Part shown: positions 35,522-44,282 of the stretch, one piece after another
Layout of the letters: each line of letters begins with the position of its first letter
How positions within the stretch are numbered: the first letter of the stretch is position 1
Assembly (NCBI GenBank): GCA_903889245.1
Contig: CAISWQ010000049.1
Span: forward strand, 1-49,223
DNA from: an uncultured Lentisphaerota bacterium
GTDB lineage: Bacteria; Verrucomicrobiota; Kiritimatiellia; CAIQIC01
DNA length: 49,223 nucleotides
Reading direction: 5' to 3'
Translations under genes and position numbers: made by a program
The notes under the pieces: model-generated
Told to the model about the DNA's origin: nothing
Databases searched by the model: none
The model's input: the letters and a program-made list of their open reading frames with translations, nothing else

Positions 35522-36918
35522 AAACCAAGCTGCTCAACCTCCTGTGCGTTGTCGCCCTTGGGTCGGCCGCAATTCACGCTGCCGATGCTAAACAGAACCT
35601 TGCTGCGCAAACGGCGCGGCCCTCGCCGGAGTGGATGACGCGCGGCGTGCTGTACCAAATCTGGCTGCGCGGCTTCACGCCGGAGGGCACGCTCAAGGCG
35701 GCGACCGCGCGCCTGCCGCAGGTCGCCGACCTCGGCGCGAACATCATCTACCTCTGTCCCGTGCAGCTCGCCGATGACGACCTGCGCCCGGAGTTCTGGA
35801 GCAAGCGCCAGAAGGAATCGCACACGAACAACCCGCGGAATCCCTACCGCATCAAGGACTACAACCGGATTGATCCTGAATACGGGACCGAGGCCGACCT
35901 GCGCGAGTTCATCGCCACCGCGCACAAGCTCGGGATGCGCGTGCTGCTCGACCTCGTCTATTTCCACTGCGGGCCGACCGCCGTCCTGATGGACAAGCCC
36001 GGCTGGATTCAGCGCGACGCGGCGGGTCAGGCGGTCACCGGCGGCTGGAATTTCCCGCGCCTGAACTTCAAGTGCGCGGCGCTGCGCGAATATCTCTGGG
36101 CGAACATGGAGCACTGGGTGAAGGACTTCGACGCCGACGGCTTCCGCTGCGACGTCTCCGACGCCGTGCCGCTCGATTTCTGGGAGGAGGCGCGCACGCG
36201 GCTCGAAAAAATCCGCCCCGACCTCGTCATCCTGGCCGAGGGCCAGCGCAAGGAAGACCAGCTCAAAGCCTTTGATCTCAACTACAGTTTCACATGGCTT
36301 TCCGCGGTGCAGTCCGTGTTCACCAAGGGCCAGCCGGCCTCGTCGCTGCGCGCGCTCTGGCAGAAGCTGCACGATGAGCGCCCGCGTGGCGCGCGCTTCA
36401 TCCGCTATACCGAAAACCACGACATCGTCAACGACCTGCTGCGCGCCGAGGTCGTCATGGGCGAGCGCGGTGCGGCGGCGCTGACCGCCATCCACTTCAC
36501 GCTTGATGGCGTCCCGCTGCTCTACAACGGGCAGGAAATCGGCGACACCTCGCACCAGAGCATCTACGCCCGCTGGCCGGTCCGTTGGGAGGCCGCGTGC
36601 CTGCCAAAGGCGCAGGCCAAATTTGCGGTCCACCAAAAACTCTGCCAGTTGCGGCGGACCGAGCCCGCGCTCGCCGCCGGCGAGGTGGTGTGGCTCGATA
36701 ACGATCAAACCGAGGCTGTTCTCTCCTTCGCCCGCCGTACAGGCGGCGCGGAGGTTGTGACCATCGCCAGCCTCTCGAACCGCAAGGTCAAGGTGCGGGT
36801 GAAGCTGCCCGCCAGGCTGACGCCGTTGCTATCCTCCGGCGCTACGCTCGCGCCGGTCGGCGAGCCGCGTGAACTTACCCTTGAACCCTGCGGTTATTTC
36901 ATCGGACGGGCCCCCTGA
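35518..36918 (+). CDS. GH13 alpha-amylase-family enzyme, secreted
   Basis: 466 residues; ATGA overlap with the gene before and GAGGA ahead. Sec signal (about 1-22). The catalytic domain starts at RGVLYQIWLRGFTPEGT, with region I VLLDLVYFHCGP (His of the usual DxxxxH kept as H150), region II DGFRCDVSD (nucleophile D212), region III VILAEGQ (acid/base E241) and region IV FIRYTENHD (H301, D302). All GH13 catalytic residues are present. At 466 residues it is short but has the C-terminal beta domain (~390-466). Acts on alpha-glucans or another alpha-glucoside; specificity is not readable. Confidence 0.85.
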   Translation: MKTKLLNLLCVVALGSAAIHAADAKQNLAAQTARPSPEWMTRGVLYQIWLRGFTPEGTLKAATARLPQVADLGANIIYLCPVQLADDDLRPEFWSKRQKESHTNNPRNPYRIKDYNRIDPEYGTEADLREFIATAHKLGMRVLLDLVYFHCGPTAVLMDKPGWIQRDAAGQAVTGGWNFPRLNFKCAALREYLWANMEHWVKDFDADGFRCDVSDAVPLDFWEEARTRLEKIRPDLVILAEGQRKEDQLKAFDLNYSFTWLSAVQSVFTKGQPASSLRALWQKLHDERPRGARFIRYTENHDIVNDLLRAEVVMGERGAAALTAIHFTLDGVPLLYNGQEIGDTSHQSIYARWPVRWEAACLPKAQAKFAVHQKLCQLRRTEPALAAGEVVWLDNDQTEAVLSFARRTGGAEVVTIASLSNRKVKVRVKLPARLTPLLSSGATLAPVGEPRELTLEPCGYFIGRAP

Positions 36919-36927
36919 CCCGCCGTG

Positions 36928-36959
36928 AACATCCCGGACTTTTAAAAGTCCGGGATGTT
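36928..36959. repeat. Perfect 32-bp palindrome
   Basis: 16-nt arm from 36928 (AACATCCCGGACTTTT) followed directly by its exact reverse complement. It lies 9 bp after the GH13 stop, at the end of the five-gene operon. As RNA it would form a strong hairpin, which may stop transcription or protect the 3' end, but there is no T-run after it, so it is not a standard intrinsic terminator. Confidence 0.9.
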
Positions 36960-36974
36960 GCGGCGCGCGGAAAA

Positions 36975-37024
36975 GTTTCCAAGGCTTGGAAAAATAGCGC
37001 GCAACTTTTCCAAGCCCTGGAAAA
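36975..37024. repeat. Palindrome array E (2 units)
   Basis: Cores CCAAGGCTTGG (centre 36984) and CCAAGCCCTGG (centre 37015), step 31. Lies 100 bp (last centre) ahead of the second Gfo/Idh gene. The rest of the gap to 37114 shows only an AAAGGAA ribosome-binding stretch. Confidence 0.93.
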
Positions 37025-37114
37025 CCGGCGCGGGCCGGGAGCGCTGCCGCGCAGGACAATCTTTTTGATGCAGGCACGTTCTGGTAGAGTGCAACGCAAG
37101 CAAAGGAACTGACC

Positions 37115-38488
37115 ATGAAAAACAACCCGACCGGCCGCCGCTTCTCCCGCCGTGACTTTCTCCGCTCGTCCGCCGCGCTCGGCGCGGTGGCGTGGGGGCT
37201 GCCCACCCTTGTGCCGTCGTCGGTATTCGGCCAGAACGCGCCGAGCAAGCGCATCACGCTCGGCATCATCGGCTGCGGCAACCAGAGCACGGTGGACATC
37301 CCCGAATTCCTCAAGAACGATGACTGCCAGATCGTCACCGTCTGCGACGTCAACCGCGCCGGGCGCGGCTACAAGAGCGCCGACCAGTTCCTCGGCCGCG
37401 AGCCGGTACGCGACATGGTGAACAAGTTTTACGCGAAGAAAACCGGACAGGACTCCTACAAGGGTTGCGACATGTGCGCCGACTTCCGCGAGGTCCTCGC
37501 GCGCAAGGATGTGGATGCCGTCGTCATCATCACACCCGACCACTGGCACGCGATCATGACGATCATGGCCGCGGAGGCGGGCAAGGACATCTACTGCCAG
37601 AAGCCGCTCGGCCTGACCGTGCGCGACGGGCAGGAGATGATCAAGGCCGTCCGCAAGCACAACCGCATCCTCCAATGCGGCAGCCAGTGGCGCTCGACGA
37701 AGCACATCCGCGAGGCGTGCGAGCTGGTCCGCAACGGGCGGCTGGGCAAGCTGAAGAAGATCGAGAGTTATGTCGCGGCGAACAATGCCACCGGCCCCGG
37801 CCCTGGCTGGAAGCCAGACCCCGTGCCGGAAGGTTTCGACTACGACCTGTGGCTCGGCCCCGCGCCGCAGGCGCCCTATCACAAGGACCGTTGCTTCTAC
37901 CGCTTCCGTTTCGTCCGCGACTACTCCGGCGGCCAGACGACGAATTTCGGCCATCACGCCAACGGCGTCGTCCGCTGGGGCCTCGGCGATGATCTCTTCC
38001 CGACCGAGTTCGAGGACGCGGGCTCCGAGTGGCCGGAGAAGGGCGACCTGTTCACGACGGCGACGAAGGTCGCGTTCCGCGCGCGGTTCCCGGATGGCGT
38101 CGAGTTGTTCTGCCATACGGACAAGAAGAGCTTCGGCGTCCGCTTCGAGGGCACCGAGGGCTGGCTGGAACTCGGCTCGAAGAAATTCGAGACCGGCCCG
38201 GCGAGCATCAAGGGTTCCGCCATCGGCGCCAGCGATCAGCGGCTCTACGTGAGCCCGAACCATTACCGCAACTTCCTCGATGCGGTGAAGGCGCGGAAGG
38301 ACGGCGTCGAGCCGGTCGAGACCGGTCACCGCACCTCGATGCTCTGCCACCTCGGCAACATCGCGATGCTGCTCAAGCGCAAGCTCAAGTTCGACCCGCA
38401 GACGGAAAAAATCATCGGCGACGACGAGGCCGCCGCGCTGCTCGAGGTCCCGCTGCGCGCGCCGTGGAGCTACACGACCAAGGCCTGA
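37115..38488 (+). CDS. Gfo/Idh/MocA family oxidoreductase, Tat-exported (second copy type)
   Basis: 457 residues with a strong Tat leader (FSRRDFLRSSAALGAVAWG). Rossmann loop IIGCGNQS, later IITPDHWHA, then YCQKPLGLT: the usual E of the EKP motif is Q here, a swap also seen in many PVC members. CGSQWRST and GGQTTNFGHHANGV come from the substrate domain. NAD(P)-dependent redox or redox-assisted glycosidase chemistry in the periplasm is the family expectation. Not a close duplicate of the 8035 gene. Monocistronic: array E before it, and a convergent gene after it. Confidence 0.85.
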   Translation: MKNNPTGRRFSRRDFLRSSAALGAVAWGLPTLVPSSVFGQNAPSKRITLGIIGCGNQSTVDIPEFLKNDDCQIVTVCDVNRAGRGYKSADQFLGREPVRDMVNKFYAKKTGQDSYKGCDMCADFREVLARKDVDAVVIITPDHWHAIMTIMAAEAGKDIYCQKPLGLTVRDGQEMIKAVRKHNRILQCGSQWRSTKHIREACELVRNGRLGKLKKIESYVAANNATGPGPGWKPDPVPEGFDYDLWLGPAPQAPYHKDRCFYRFRFVRDYSGGQTTNFGHHANGVVRWGLGDDLFPTEFEDAGSEWPEKGDLFTTATKVAFRARFPDGVELFCHTDKKSFGVRFEGTEGWLELGSKKFETGPASIKGSAIGASDQRLYVSPNHYRNFLDAVKARKDGVEPVETGHRTSMLCHLGNIAMLLKRKLKFDPQTEKIIGDDEAAALLEVPLRAPWSYTTKA

Positions 38489-38502
38489 ACCGCAGAGGTC
38501 GG

Positions 38503-38572
38503 CAGGTAGGGACGGCGCGGCGCGCCGTTCATCCAACAGAAAAGCGATGGCCACGGCGTGGCCGCCCTACCT
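38503..38572. repeat. Hairpin repeat between convergent genes
   Basis: In the 104-bp gap 38489-38592 an outer inverted pair GGTAGG (about 38508) / CCTACC (to 38572) encloses two GC-rich hairpins, ACGGCGCG/CGCGCCGT and GGCCAC/GTGGCC. It could end transcription from both sides, though no T-run is seen. Confidence 0.6.
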
Positions 38573-38592
38573 TTTGAATTTTCGGAAAAAAA

Positions 38593-39258
38593 TCAGCGGA
38601 CGCCGGTGATGGCGCGGCCGAAGTAGCGCTGGTAGCGGTTCGCAAAGGCGTAGCCATCGCTCTGGGAGGCCAGTTGCGCGTCGGAGACCGCGATTTGCCC
38701 GTCGCAATTCGCCTGCGTGTTCAGGATCAGGCTGGCGTCGTCATAACCCACGGCGAGCGCAAAGTGGTCCACGTACCACTCCGGCGCCTCGTCCGGGTAG
38801 TATTTGGTGCCGCAGATGACCGGATGCCCGCTGTTCACATGCGCCTTGACCCAGCCGATGAAGTGCCCGACATCGCTGTTCGCCGCATCCCAGGCCTCGT
38901 ACGCCACCCCGAGCGTCCGCAAGGCCCGGTCCATGTCGTCCTCGGTGATGTCCGTTGGACTGCCGGCGGCGGCGTTGATCGCCGTTTGCGTTTCCTCGCG
39001 GCCGTAATAGGCCAGGGCCATCTGGATGCACGTCTCGCCGCACCAGCCCACGTCCTCGTGGCCAGGCGCCCACGCCCGGTCGGCGATCCCCAGGTTGACT
39101 GCGCCCGCCTCGGTGCCCCCGCTGCCCTCGCAGCCCGCGAGCAGCAGCGCCGGCCCGGCCAGCAGCGCGACCAGCCACCGCCCCGGGCGCGAGTACCAAT
39201 GGGACCGGTTGCTGGCACCGGTGTTTTCCCTTGCGACACGATTCGGGAGGAAGTGCAT
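38593..39258 (-). CDS. Papain-like (C39-type fold) lipoprotein, possible cysteine peptidase
   Basis: 221 residues; the only minus-strand gene. ATG at 39258-39256. A positively charged leader ends in lipobox LLLAGC (C43). The mature part has DVGWCGETCIQMALAYYG with C73 where C39-like/papain-like peptidases have their nucleophile, YVDHFALAVGYDD with H165, and N180 in LILNTQ, giving a plausible Cys-His-Asn triad. It may be a peptidase, a transglutaminase-like enzyme or an inactive relative. No ribosome-binding site is obvious. It is unrelated in theme to its neighbours and faces away from the sulfatase, with array F in the shared gap. Confidence 0.72.
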   Translation of the reverse strand: MHFLPNRVARENTGASNRSHWYSRPGRWLVALLAGPALLLAGCEGSGGTEAGAVNLGIADRAWAPGHEDVGWCGETCIQMALAYYGREETQTAINAAAGSPTDITEDDMDRALRTLGVAYEAWDAANSDVGHFIGWVKAHVNSGHPVICGTKYYPDEAPEWYVDHFALAVGYDDASLILNTQANCDGQIAVSDAQLASQSDGYAFANRYQRYFGRAITGVR

Positions 39259-39335
39259 GGCCGCGCATTGTCAGGGGAAAGGGCGGCGAGTCAAGGCGGA
39301 TGTTCAGCCCCAAGCAACCACCGGCGTTGGCGCCC

Positions 39336-39494
39336 GTCCAAGGGTTGGAAACCGGAATGGCCGGTTTTTCCGGGCCTTGGAAAAGCTCGCGGAAAAATTT
39401 CCAAGCCTTGGAAAAGACAGCGGACGCCGCGTGCGGTCACGCGGCCTACAACGGAACGGCGCGGTTGGGTTGTAGGCCGGGTCACCGACCCGGC
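39336..39494. repeat. Palindrome array F (3 units, inverted) and two GTAGGCC hairpins in a 340-bp gap
   Basis: 39259-39598 has no gene. Array cores are centred at 39343 (CCAAGGGTTGG), 39375 (CCGGGCCTTGG) and 39406 (CCAAGCCTTGG), steps 32 and 31. Inverted, the order is that of array A. Then come hairpins GCCGCGTG/CACGCGGC (39426-39445) and GCCGGGTC/GACCCGGC (39476-39494), joined by GGCCTACAAC and GTTGTAGGCC. This is the only array between divergent genes. AAAGGAAGG precedes the sulfatase start. Confidence 0.9.
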
Positions 39495-39598
39495 GGGCTG
39501 TGGTTTGTTTTTGGCGCACGCGGCGGGTTCTGCTATCGTGCCGCCGCTTGCGCAACGGGCGTCAAAACACAACGGCTAACAGCAAAGGAAGGCTGGTC

Positions 39599-41251
39599 AT
39601 GAAACTTTCCCGCATGGTGCTAACTCTGGCGCTGCTGGGCTGGCTCGCGCCGGGCGCGGCCGAAGCCGCGAAGCCGAACATCCTGTTCATCCTCTCCGAT
39701 GACCACAGCTACCCGTTCCTCCACTGCTATGGGCGCGAGGAGATGAAGACGCCGAACCTCGACCGCTTCGCCGCCGCAGGCATCATGTTCCGCCGCATGT
39801 TCACCGGCGCGCCGCAGTGCGTGCCCTCGCGCGCCTGCTTCATGACCGGCCGCTCGGCGGTGGCGTGCCGCATGACGCGCTTCTCCGCGCCGCTGCCGCG
39901 CGACGAGATCACCTTCCCGGAAATCCTGCGCCAGGAGGGCGGCTACTTCGTCGGCTGCTGCGGCCGCACCTATCATCTCGATGGCTCCGGGCGCGGGCCG
40001 GAGGCCTCGGCGAAGGTGTTTGATGAACATCATCTGGTCACCTTCAAGGAGCGCTTCGATTACGTGGACTCCTCCGGTCAGGACAAGGTGCCGGACCGGA
40101 TCAAGGACTTCTTCGACCAACGGCCGAAGGACAAGCCGTATTTCCTCTGGGTCGGCTTCAGCGATCCGCATCATCCGTGGAACAGCGGGAAAAATCCGCC
40201 CGATCCCGCGAAGCTGAAGGTGCCGGGCTTCCTGCCCGATCTGCCGGGGGTGCGCGCCGACCTCGCGCGCTACGTGGGCGAGATCGAGCATTGCGACGGC
40301 GACTTCCAGCAGGTGCTCGACCTCGTCAAGGAACGCGCCGGTCTCGAAAACACGCTCGTCATTTTCATGGGCGATAACGGCATGGCGTTCCCCAACGGCA
40401 AGGGCGCGTTGCACGATCCCGGCCTGAACGTGCCGCTGCTGCTGTGGTGGCCGGGCGTCATCAAGCCCGGCGGCGATGCGAGCGCGCTCATCTCCGGCGA
40501 GGACCTCGGCCCGACGTGCCTCGAAGCCGCCGGCCTCAAGCCGCCCGCGCGCATGAGCGGCATCAGTTTCCTGCCCCTGCTCAAGGGGCAGCCGTTCCCG
40601 AACGAGCGCCGGTACATCTTTGCCGAGCGCGGCCCGCACGGCGGCGCAACGTTTACGGAAAATACCCTGGCGAACACGGTGGACTACAGCCGCTGCGTCC
40701 GCAGCGCAAAGTTCAAGCTGATCTATAACGTCACGCCGGGCATGCGCTATGCGCCGGTGGATAGCGCCGGCGATCCAAGCTGGAAGGACATCACGCGCGC
40801 GCACGAGGAGCAGAAGCTCGCACCCGAATTCGAGAAGCTGTGGTTCACCAGCCCGCGCGCCGTCTATGAACTCTATGACCTGGAGAAGGATCCCGGTGAG
40901 TTGCACAATCTCTATGGCCAGAAGGGGCTCGAGGACGTGACGCGCGAGCTGAAGTCCGCGCTACAGGAGAAGATGATCCTCGACTGCGACTACCTGCCGT
41001 TGCCCATCGGCGCGGATGGCAAGAGCAAGGCCAAGAATGAACCCAAGGCCAAGGGTGAGGCAGGCCGCGCCACGCAGTTCAAGAAGCTCGACGCCAATCA
41101 CGACGGCAAGTTGAGCTACGCCGAGTTCAGCAGCGGTCGCAACCCCGACGACGCCAAGGCGTGGTTCGCCGCGCGCGATGTCAACGGCGATGCTGCCCTC
41201 GACGAGGCCGAGTACACCGCCAGCAAAGTTCCGAATCCCCCCAAGAAATAG
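39599..41251 (+). CDS. S1-family sulfatase with C-terminal EF-hand pair, secreted
   Basis: 550 residues from ATG 39599 (AAAGGAAGG ahead). Sec signal to about 24, then PNILFILSDDHS (metal aspartates D34, D35) and the formylglycine motif CVPSR (C74) with TGR downstream, so it needs the anaerobic or FGE-type maturase, not coded here. FMGDNG and GLNVPLLLWWPG complete the sulfatase core, resembling N-sulfoglucosamine or heparan-type subfamilies. After ~480 come two calcium-loop motifs, DANHDGKLSYAEF (from D498) and DVNGDAALDEAEY (from D527). It probably removes sulfate from a polysaccharide. Operon with GH10. Confidence 0.88.
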   Translation: MKLSRMVLTLALLGWLAPGAAEAAKPNILFILSDDHSYPFLHCYGREEMKTPNLDRFAAAGIMFRRMFTGAPQCVPSRACFMTGRSAVACRMTRFSAPLPRDEITFPEILRQEGGYFVGCCGRTYHLDGSGRGPEASAKVFDEHHLVTFKERFDYVDSSGQDKVPDRIKDFFDQRPKDKPYFLWVGFSDPHHPWNSGKNPPDPAKLKVPGFLPDLPGVRADLARYVGEIEHCDGDFQQVLDLVKERAGLENTLVIFMGDNGMAFPNGKGALHDPGLNVPLLLWWPGVIKPGGDASALISGEDLGPTCLEAAGLKPPARMSGISFLPLLKGQPFPNERRYIFAERGPHGGATFTENTLANTVDYSRCVRSAKFKLIYNVTPGMRYAPVDSAGDPSWKDITRAHEEQKLAPEFEKLWFTSPRAVYELYDLEKDPGELHNLYGQKGLEDVTRELKSALQEKMILDCDYLPLPIGADGKSKAKNEPKAKGEAGRATQFKKLDANHDGKLSYAEFSSGRNPDDAKAWFAARDVNGDAALDEAEYTASKVPNPPKK

Positions 41252-41269
41252 AACCAAGAGGAGAAACCG

Positions 41270-42610
41270 ATGAACATGAAGTCTGCCGTGGTGTTGATGT
41301 CCGGGGTATGCCTGACCGTGTCGGCCGCCCCGCCGGAGGTCTATACCAAGCTCTGGCGCGACGAGAAACTGAACGCGCACATCGAGCGCAACATCGAGCA
41401 GTATCGCAAAGGCGACGTGGCGATCACGGTCGTGGACGCCGCGGGCCAGCCGGTCAGCGGCGCGAAAATTTCCGTGCAGCAGACCGGCCACGAATTTCTC
41501 TTCGGCTGCAACGCGTTCGTGCTCGGCCAGCTCCAACCCGCCGAGGCCGGGCAGCGTTACGAGGCCGCGTTCACCAAGCTGTTCAACTTCGCCACCGTCC
41601 CGTTCTACTGGGAGGGCACCGAGCCGGAGCAGAATGAACTGCGCTACATGGAAAAGGGCTCGCGCGACATCTGGCGCCGTCCGCCGCCGGAGCGCTTCCT
41701 GCCGTGGGCCGCCAAAAACAATATCACGCTCAAGGGCCACCCGCTGCTCTGGCACGCCTATAACCCGAAGTGGCTGCCCAAGGACGCCGACGCGCTGCGC
41801 GCCCTCTACCAGAAGCGCTTCAAGGAAATCACCAGCCGGTTCGGCGACAAGCTCGGCGTCGTGGACATCGTCAACGAGTCACTTGTCTGCCCCAAGACCT
41901 ACCCGCTCTACACGCCCGACCACGACTATGTCCGCTGGGCGTTCCAGGAGGCCGTGCCGCAGTTCGCCGCCGGCACGATCACGATGATCAACGAGGTCAC
42001 TTCCTATAACTTCAAGCCCTACGAGAGCAATCCCTACGTCGCGCAGATCAGGAAGCTGCTCGAGCAGGGCGCACAGGTCCGCGGCATCGGCCTGCAATAT
42101 CACTTCTTCCGGCGCAAGGCGCTCGACGCCTACCTCGCCAGCGCGCAGAGCGACCCGCACAAGCTGCTCGACCTCTACGAAAAGTTCAGCGAGTTCAAGC
42201 TGCCGCTCTACATCACCGAGATCACCATCGCCTCCGCCGGCGAGGGCGGGGCGGAGTTGCAAGCCGAGGTTGTGCGCGACCACTACCGCCTCTGGTTCGC
42301 CGCGCCGAACATGGCCGGCATCACGTGGTGGAACCTCGGCGATGGCACCGCCGTCAAGGGCGAGAACGAAGCGATGGGCGGCCTGCTCGACGCCGATTTC
42401 AACCCCAAGCCTGCCTACGCCGCGCTCGACCAGCTCATCAACCGCGACTGGACGACGCAGGCCACGCTCACCACCGATGCGCAGGGCCGCGCCCAGCTCC
42501 GCGGTTTCCACGGCACCTATCGCGTCACCCTCGAGCAAGGCGGCAAGACGAAGCAGCAGACGCTGCCGCTGAAGAAGGCCGGCGGCAACACCTGGACCCT
42601 CACGCTCTGA
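41270..42610 (+). CDS. GH10 endo-1,4-beta-xylanase, secreted
   Basis: 446 residues; AGGAG precedes ATG 41270. Sec signal (about 1-20), then a beta-sandwich (~45-95, DVAITVVDAAGQPVSGAKIS, CBM-like) leading into the barrel. KGHPLLWH, DIVNES (acid/base E203), LQYHFF and PLYITEITI (nucleophile E317) with GITWWNLGDG are the GH10 set. A C-terminal ~50-residue beta tail (from ~395) may be an extra sheet. Cleaves the backbone of xylan; acetyl-esterase genes elsewhere in the window would help it. Starts 18 bp after the sulfatase. Confidence 0.88.
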   Translation: MNMKSAVVLMSGVCLTVSAAPPEVYTKLWRDEKLNAHIERNIEQYRKGDVAITVVDAAGQPVSGAKISVQQTGHEFLFGCNAFVLGQLQPAEAGQRYEAAFTKLFNFATVPFYWEGTEPEQNELRYMEKGSRDIWRRPPPERFLPWAAKNNITLKGHPLLWHAYNPKWLPKDADALRALYQKRFKEITSRFGDKLGVVDIVNESLVCPKTYPLYTPDHDYVRWAFQEAVPQFAAGTITMINEVTSYNFKPYESNPYVAQIRKLLEQGAQVRGIGLQYHFFRRKALDAYLASAQSDPHKLLDLYEKFSEFKLPLYITEITIASAGEGGAELQAEVVRDHYRLWFAAPNMAGITWWNLGDGTAVKGENEAMGGLLDADFNPKPAYAALDQLINRDWTTQATLTTDAQGRAQLRGFHGTYRVTLEQGGKTKQQTLPLKKAGGNTWTLTL

Positions 42611-42652
42611 CGCAAAACAATCGGCTGCCCTCTCGCGTTATGCGGGCGGACG

Positions 42653-42732
42653 TTCCAAGCCTTGGAAAAGTTGGCGTGAAATTTTCCAAGGCTTGGAAAA
42701 AGTGATGGCGCTGATTTCCAAGCTCTGGAAAC
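42653..42732. repeat. Palindrome array G (3 units)
   Basis: Cores centred at 42660 (CCAAGCCTTGG), 42691 (CCAAGGCTTGG) and 42723 (CCAAGCTCTGG); steps 31 and 32. The last core is 35 bp from the ATG of the FAD oxidoreductase. TGGAAACAT after the last core is shared with array I, which suggests the forward orientation. Confidence 0.93.
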
Positions 42733-42757
42733 ATGACACATGGAAAGCAGGTGACAC

Positions 42758-44128
42758 ATGCAACGTAGATCATTTTTTAAACTGGCGGGGACGGCGGCGC
42801 TGGGCGCGCCGTTGGCACACGGCGCGGAGGCGCTGATTGAAAAGCCGGGTGGCGTGACCGAAGCCGCGCGCGAGCTGCCGGTTGCGGGCGAGTTCGATGT
42901 GATCGTCTGCGGCGCGGGGCCGGCGGGTGTGGCGGCGGCGCTGGCCGCCGCGCGGCGCGGCGCCAAGACGCAACTCATCGAGGTCCACGGCTGCCTCGGC
43001 GGTATCTGGACCGCGGGTGCGTTGAGCTGGATTCTCGACTCCGGCAACAAGACCGGCATCATGGCCGAGTTGTGGAAAGAGCTGGGGCAGCGCGGCGCGC
43101 GTAGCGTGACGCCCACGGGCAAGGGCACCAATGCCTACGACGTGGAGGCGATGAAGCTGATGCTGGAAGACCTGTGCGCCGGCGCGGGCGTGACGATCCG
43201 CCTGCATACGCGCGTCTGCGCGGCGCTGAAAAATTCCGCCGGCCGCGTCGAGCACGCCATCACCGAATCCAAGTCCGGCCGCGAGGCGTGGCGCGGGAAA
43301 ATGTTCGTGGATTGCACCGGCGAGGGTGACTTCGCGGCGCAGGCGGGCTGTGGCTTCGACCTCGGCCACCCGGAGACGAAGCTCACGCAGCCGATGTCGC
43401 TGATGGCGCTGGTCGCCGGCCTCGTGCCCGGCGAGATCACCCGGTACTATCACAGCGAGGAGACGGCCTCGAACTGGAACCTGACGAAGGACAACCTGCG
43501 CGCCGAGATGGAGCGCGGCGGGCACTCGCCCTCCTACGCCAAGCCGACGCTGTTCCACATCCGCGGCGACCTCTTCGCGCTGATGACGAACCACGAGTAT
43601 GGCGTGCTCGGCACGAGCGCCGCGGATGTCTCGCGCGCCACGGTTCACGCACGCAAAGAGATCAACGCGTTGCTCGATGGCCTGCGCGGGCTCGGCGGCA
43701 TCTGGAAGAACCTGCGCCTCGTGGCCACCGCCGAGCAGATCGGCGTGCGCGAAGGGCGGCGCATCCACGGACTCTACACCGTCACTGCCGAGGACCTGCG
43801 CGAGGGCCGCCGCCACGCCGACGCCGTCTGCCGCGCGACGTTCGGCATTGATGTCCACGCGACCAATCCGAAGAAGGAAAAAGGTATCGAGAAAGCCGGC
43901 TTCCGGCCGAAGCCCTACGATATTCCGCTGCGCGCGCTGATCGCCAAGGACGTTGGCGGCCTGATGATGGCCGGGCGCAACATCAGCGGCGACTTCCTCG
44001 CGCACTCCAGCTACCGCGTCACCGGCAACTCCGTGGCGCTCGGCGAGGCCGCCGGCCGCGTCGCCGCCCTCGCCGCGAAAGCCAATTGCCTCCCGCAGGA
44101 TGTGAAGCTCGAAGAGGCGCAGGCCTGA
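42758..44128 (+). CDS. FAD-dependent oxidoreductase, exported
   Basis: 456 residues; GCAGGTGA precedes ATG 42758. Leader QRRSFFKLAGTAALGAPLA is Tat-like. The FAD-binding Rossmann motif is CGAGPAGVAAA (GxGxxG 52-57) with E74 in IEVHGC about 20 residues on, then GGIWTAGAL. The late LMMAGRNISGDFLAHSSYRV and GNSVALGEAAGRVAALAA belong to the FAD_oxidored (PF12831-type) family common in PVC genomes. Likely oxidises a sugar or hydroxy-acid in the periplasm. Related to the gene at 47695. A single-gene unit between arrays G and H. Confidence 0.83.
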   Translation: MQRRSFFKLAGTAALGAPLAHGAEALIEKPGGVTEAARELPVAGEFDVIVCGAGPAGVAAALAAARRGAKTQLIEVHGCLGGIWTAGALSWILDSGNKTGIMAELWKELGQRGARSVTPTGKGTNAYDVEAMKLMLEDLCAGAGVTIRLHTRVCAALKNSAGRVEHAITESKSGREAWRGKMFVDCTGEGDFAAQAGCGFDLGHPETKLTQPMSLMALVAGLVPGEITRYYHSEETASNWNLTKDNLRAEMERGGHSPSYAKPTLFHIRGDLFALMTNHEYGVLGTSAADVSRATVHARKEINALLDGLRGLGGIWKNLRLVATAEQIGVREGRRIHGLYTVTAEDLREGRRHADAVCRATFGIDVHATNPKKEKGIEKAGFRPKPYDIPLRALIAKDVGGLMMAGRNISGDFLAHSSYRVTGNSVALGEAAGRVAALAAKANCLPQDVKLEEAQA

Positions 44129-44132
44129 CCGC

Positions 44133-44180
44133 CAAGCCGCCTGACGCGGTTTTTGTTTCGACGCGCACGGAGTGCGCGTC
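44133..44180 (+). terminator. Possible intrinsic terminator followed by a GC hairpin
   Basis: Five bases after the FAD-oxidoreductase stop, AAGCCGC pairs in part with GCGGTTTT over a short loop, followed by TTTTTGTTT (44150-44158). The stem is short, so this is weak. Directly after it lies a perfect 9-bp hairpin GACGCGCAC/GTGCGCGTC (44160-44180), which is more likely a repeat. Confidence 0.4.
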
Positions 44181-44186
44181 CCATCC

Positions 44187-44238
44187 TTTTTCGAGGCTTG
44201 GAAAAGGGACTGGTTATTTTTTCCAATCCTTGGAAAAC
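44187..44238. repeat. Palindrome array H (2 units)
   Basis: Cores TCGAGGCTTGG (centre 44196) and CCAATCCTTGG (centre 44228), step 32. The spacer begins AAAAGGGACTGG, close to AAAAGGAACTGT in array I before the same CCAATCC core. 55 bp from last centre to the GH5-like gene. Confidence 0.92.
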
Positions 44239-44282
44239 TCCCGCCGCTATAGCAACCAAAGTTCGACCAACGGAGAACCGAC

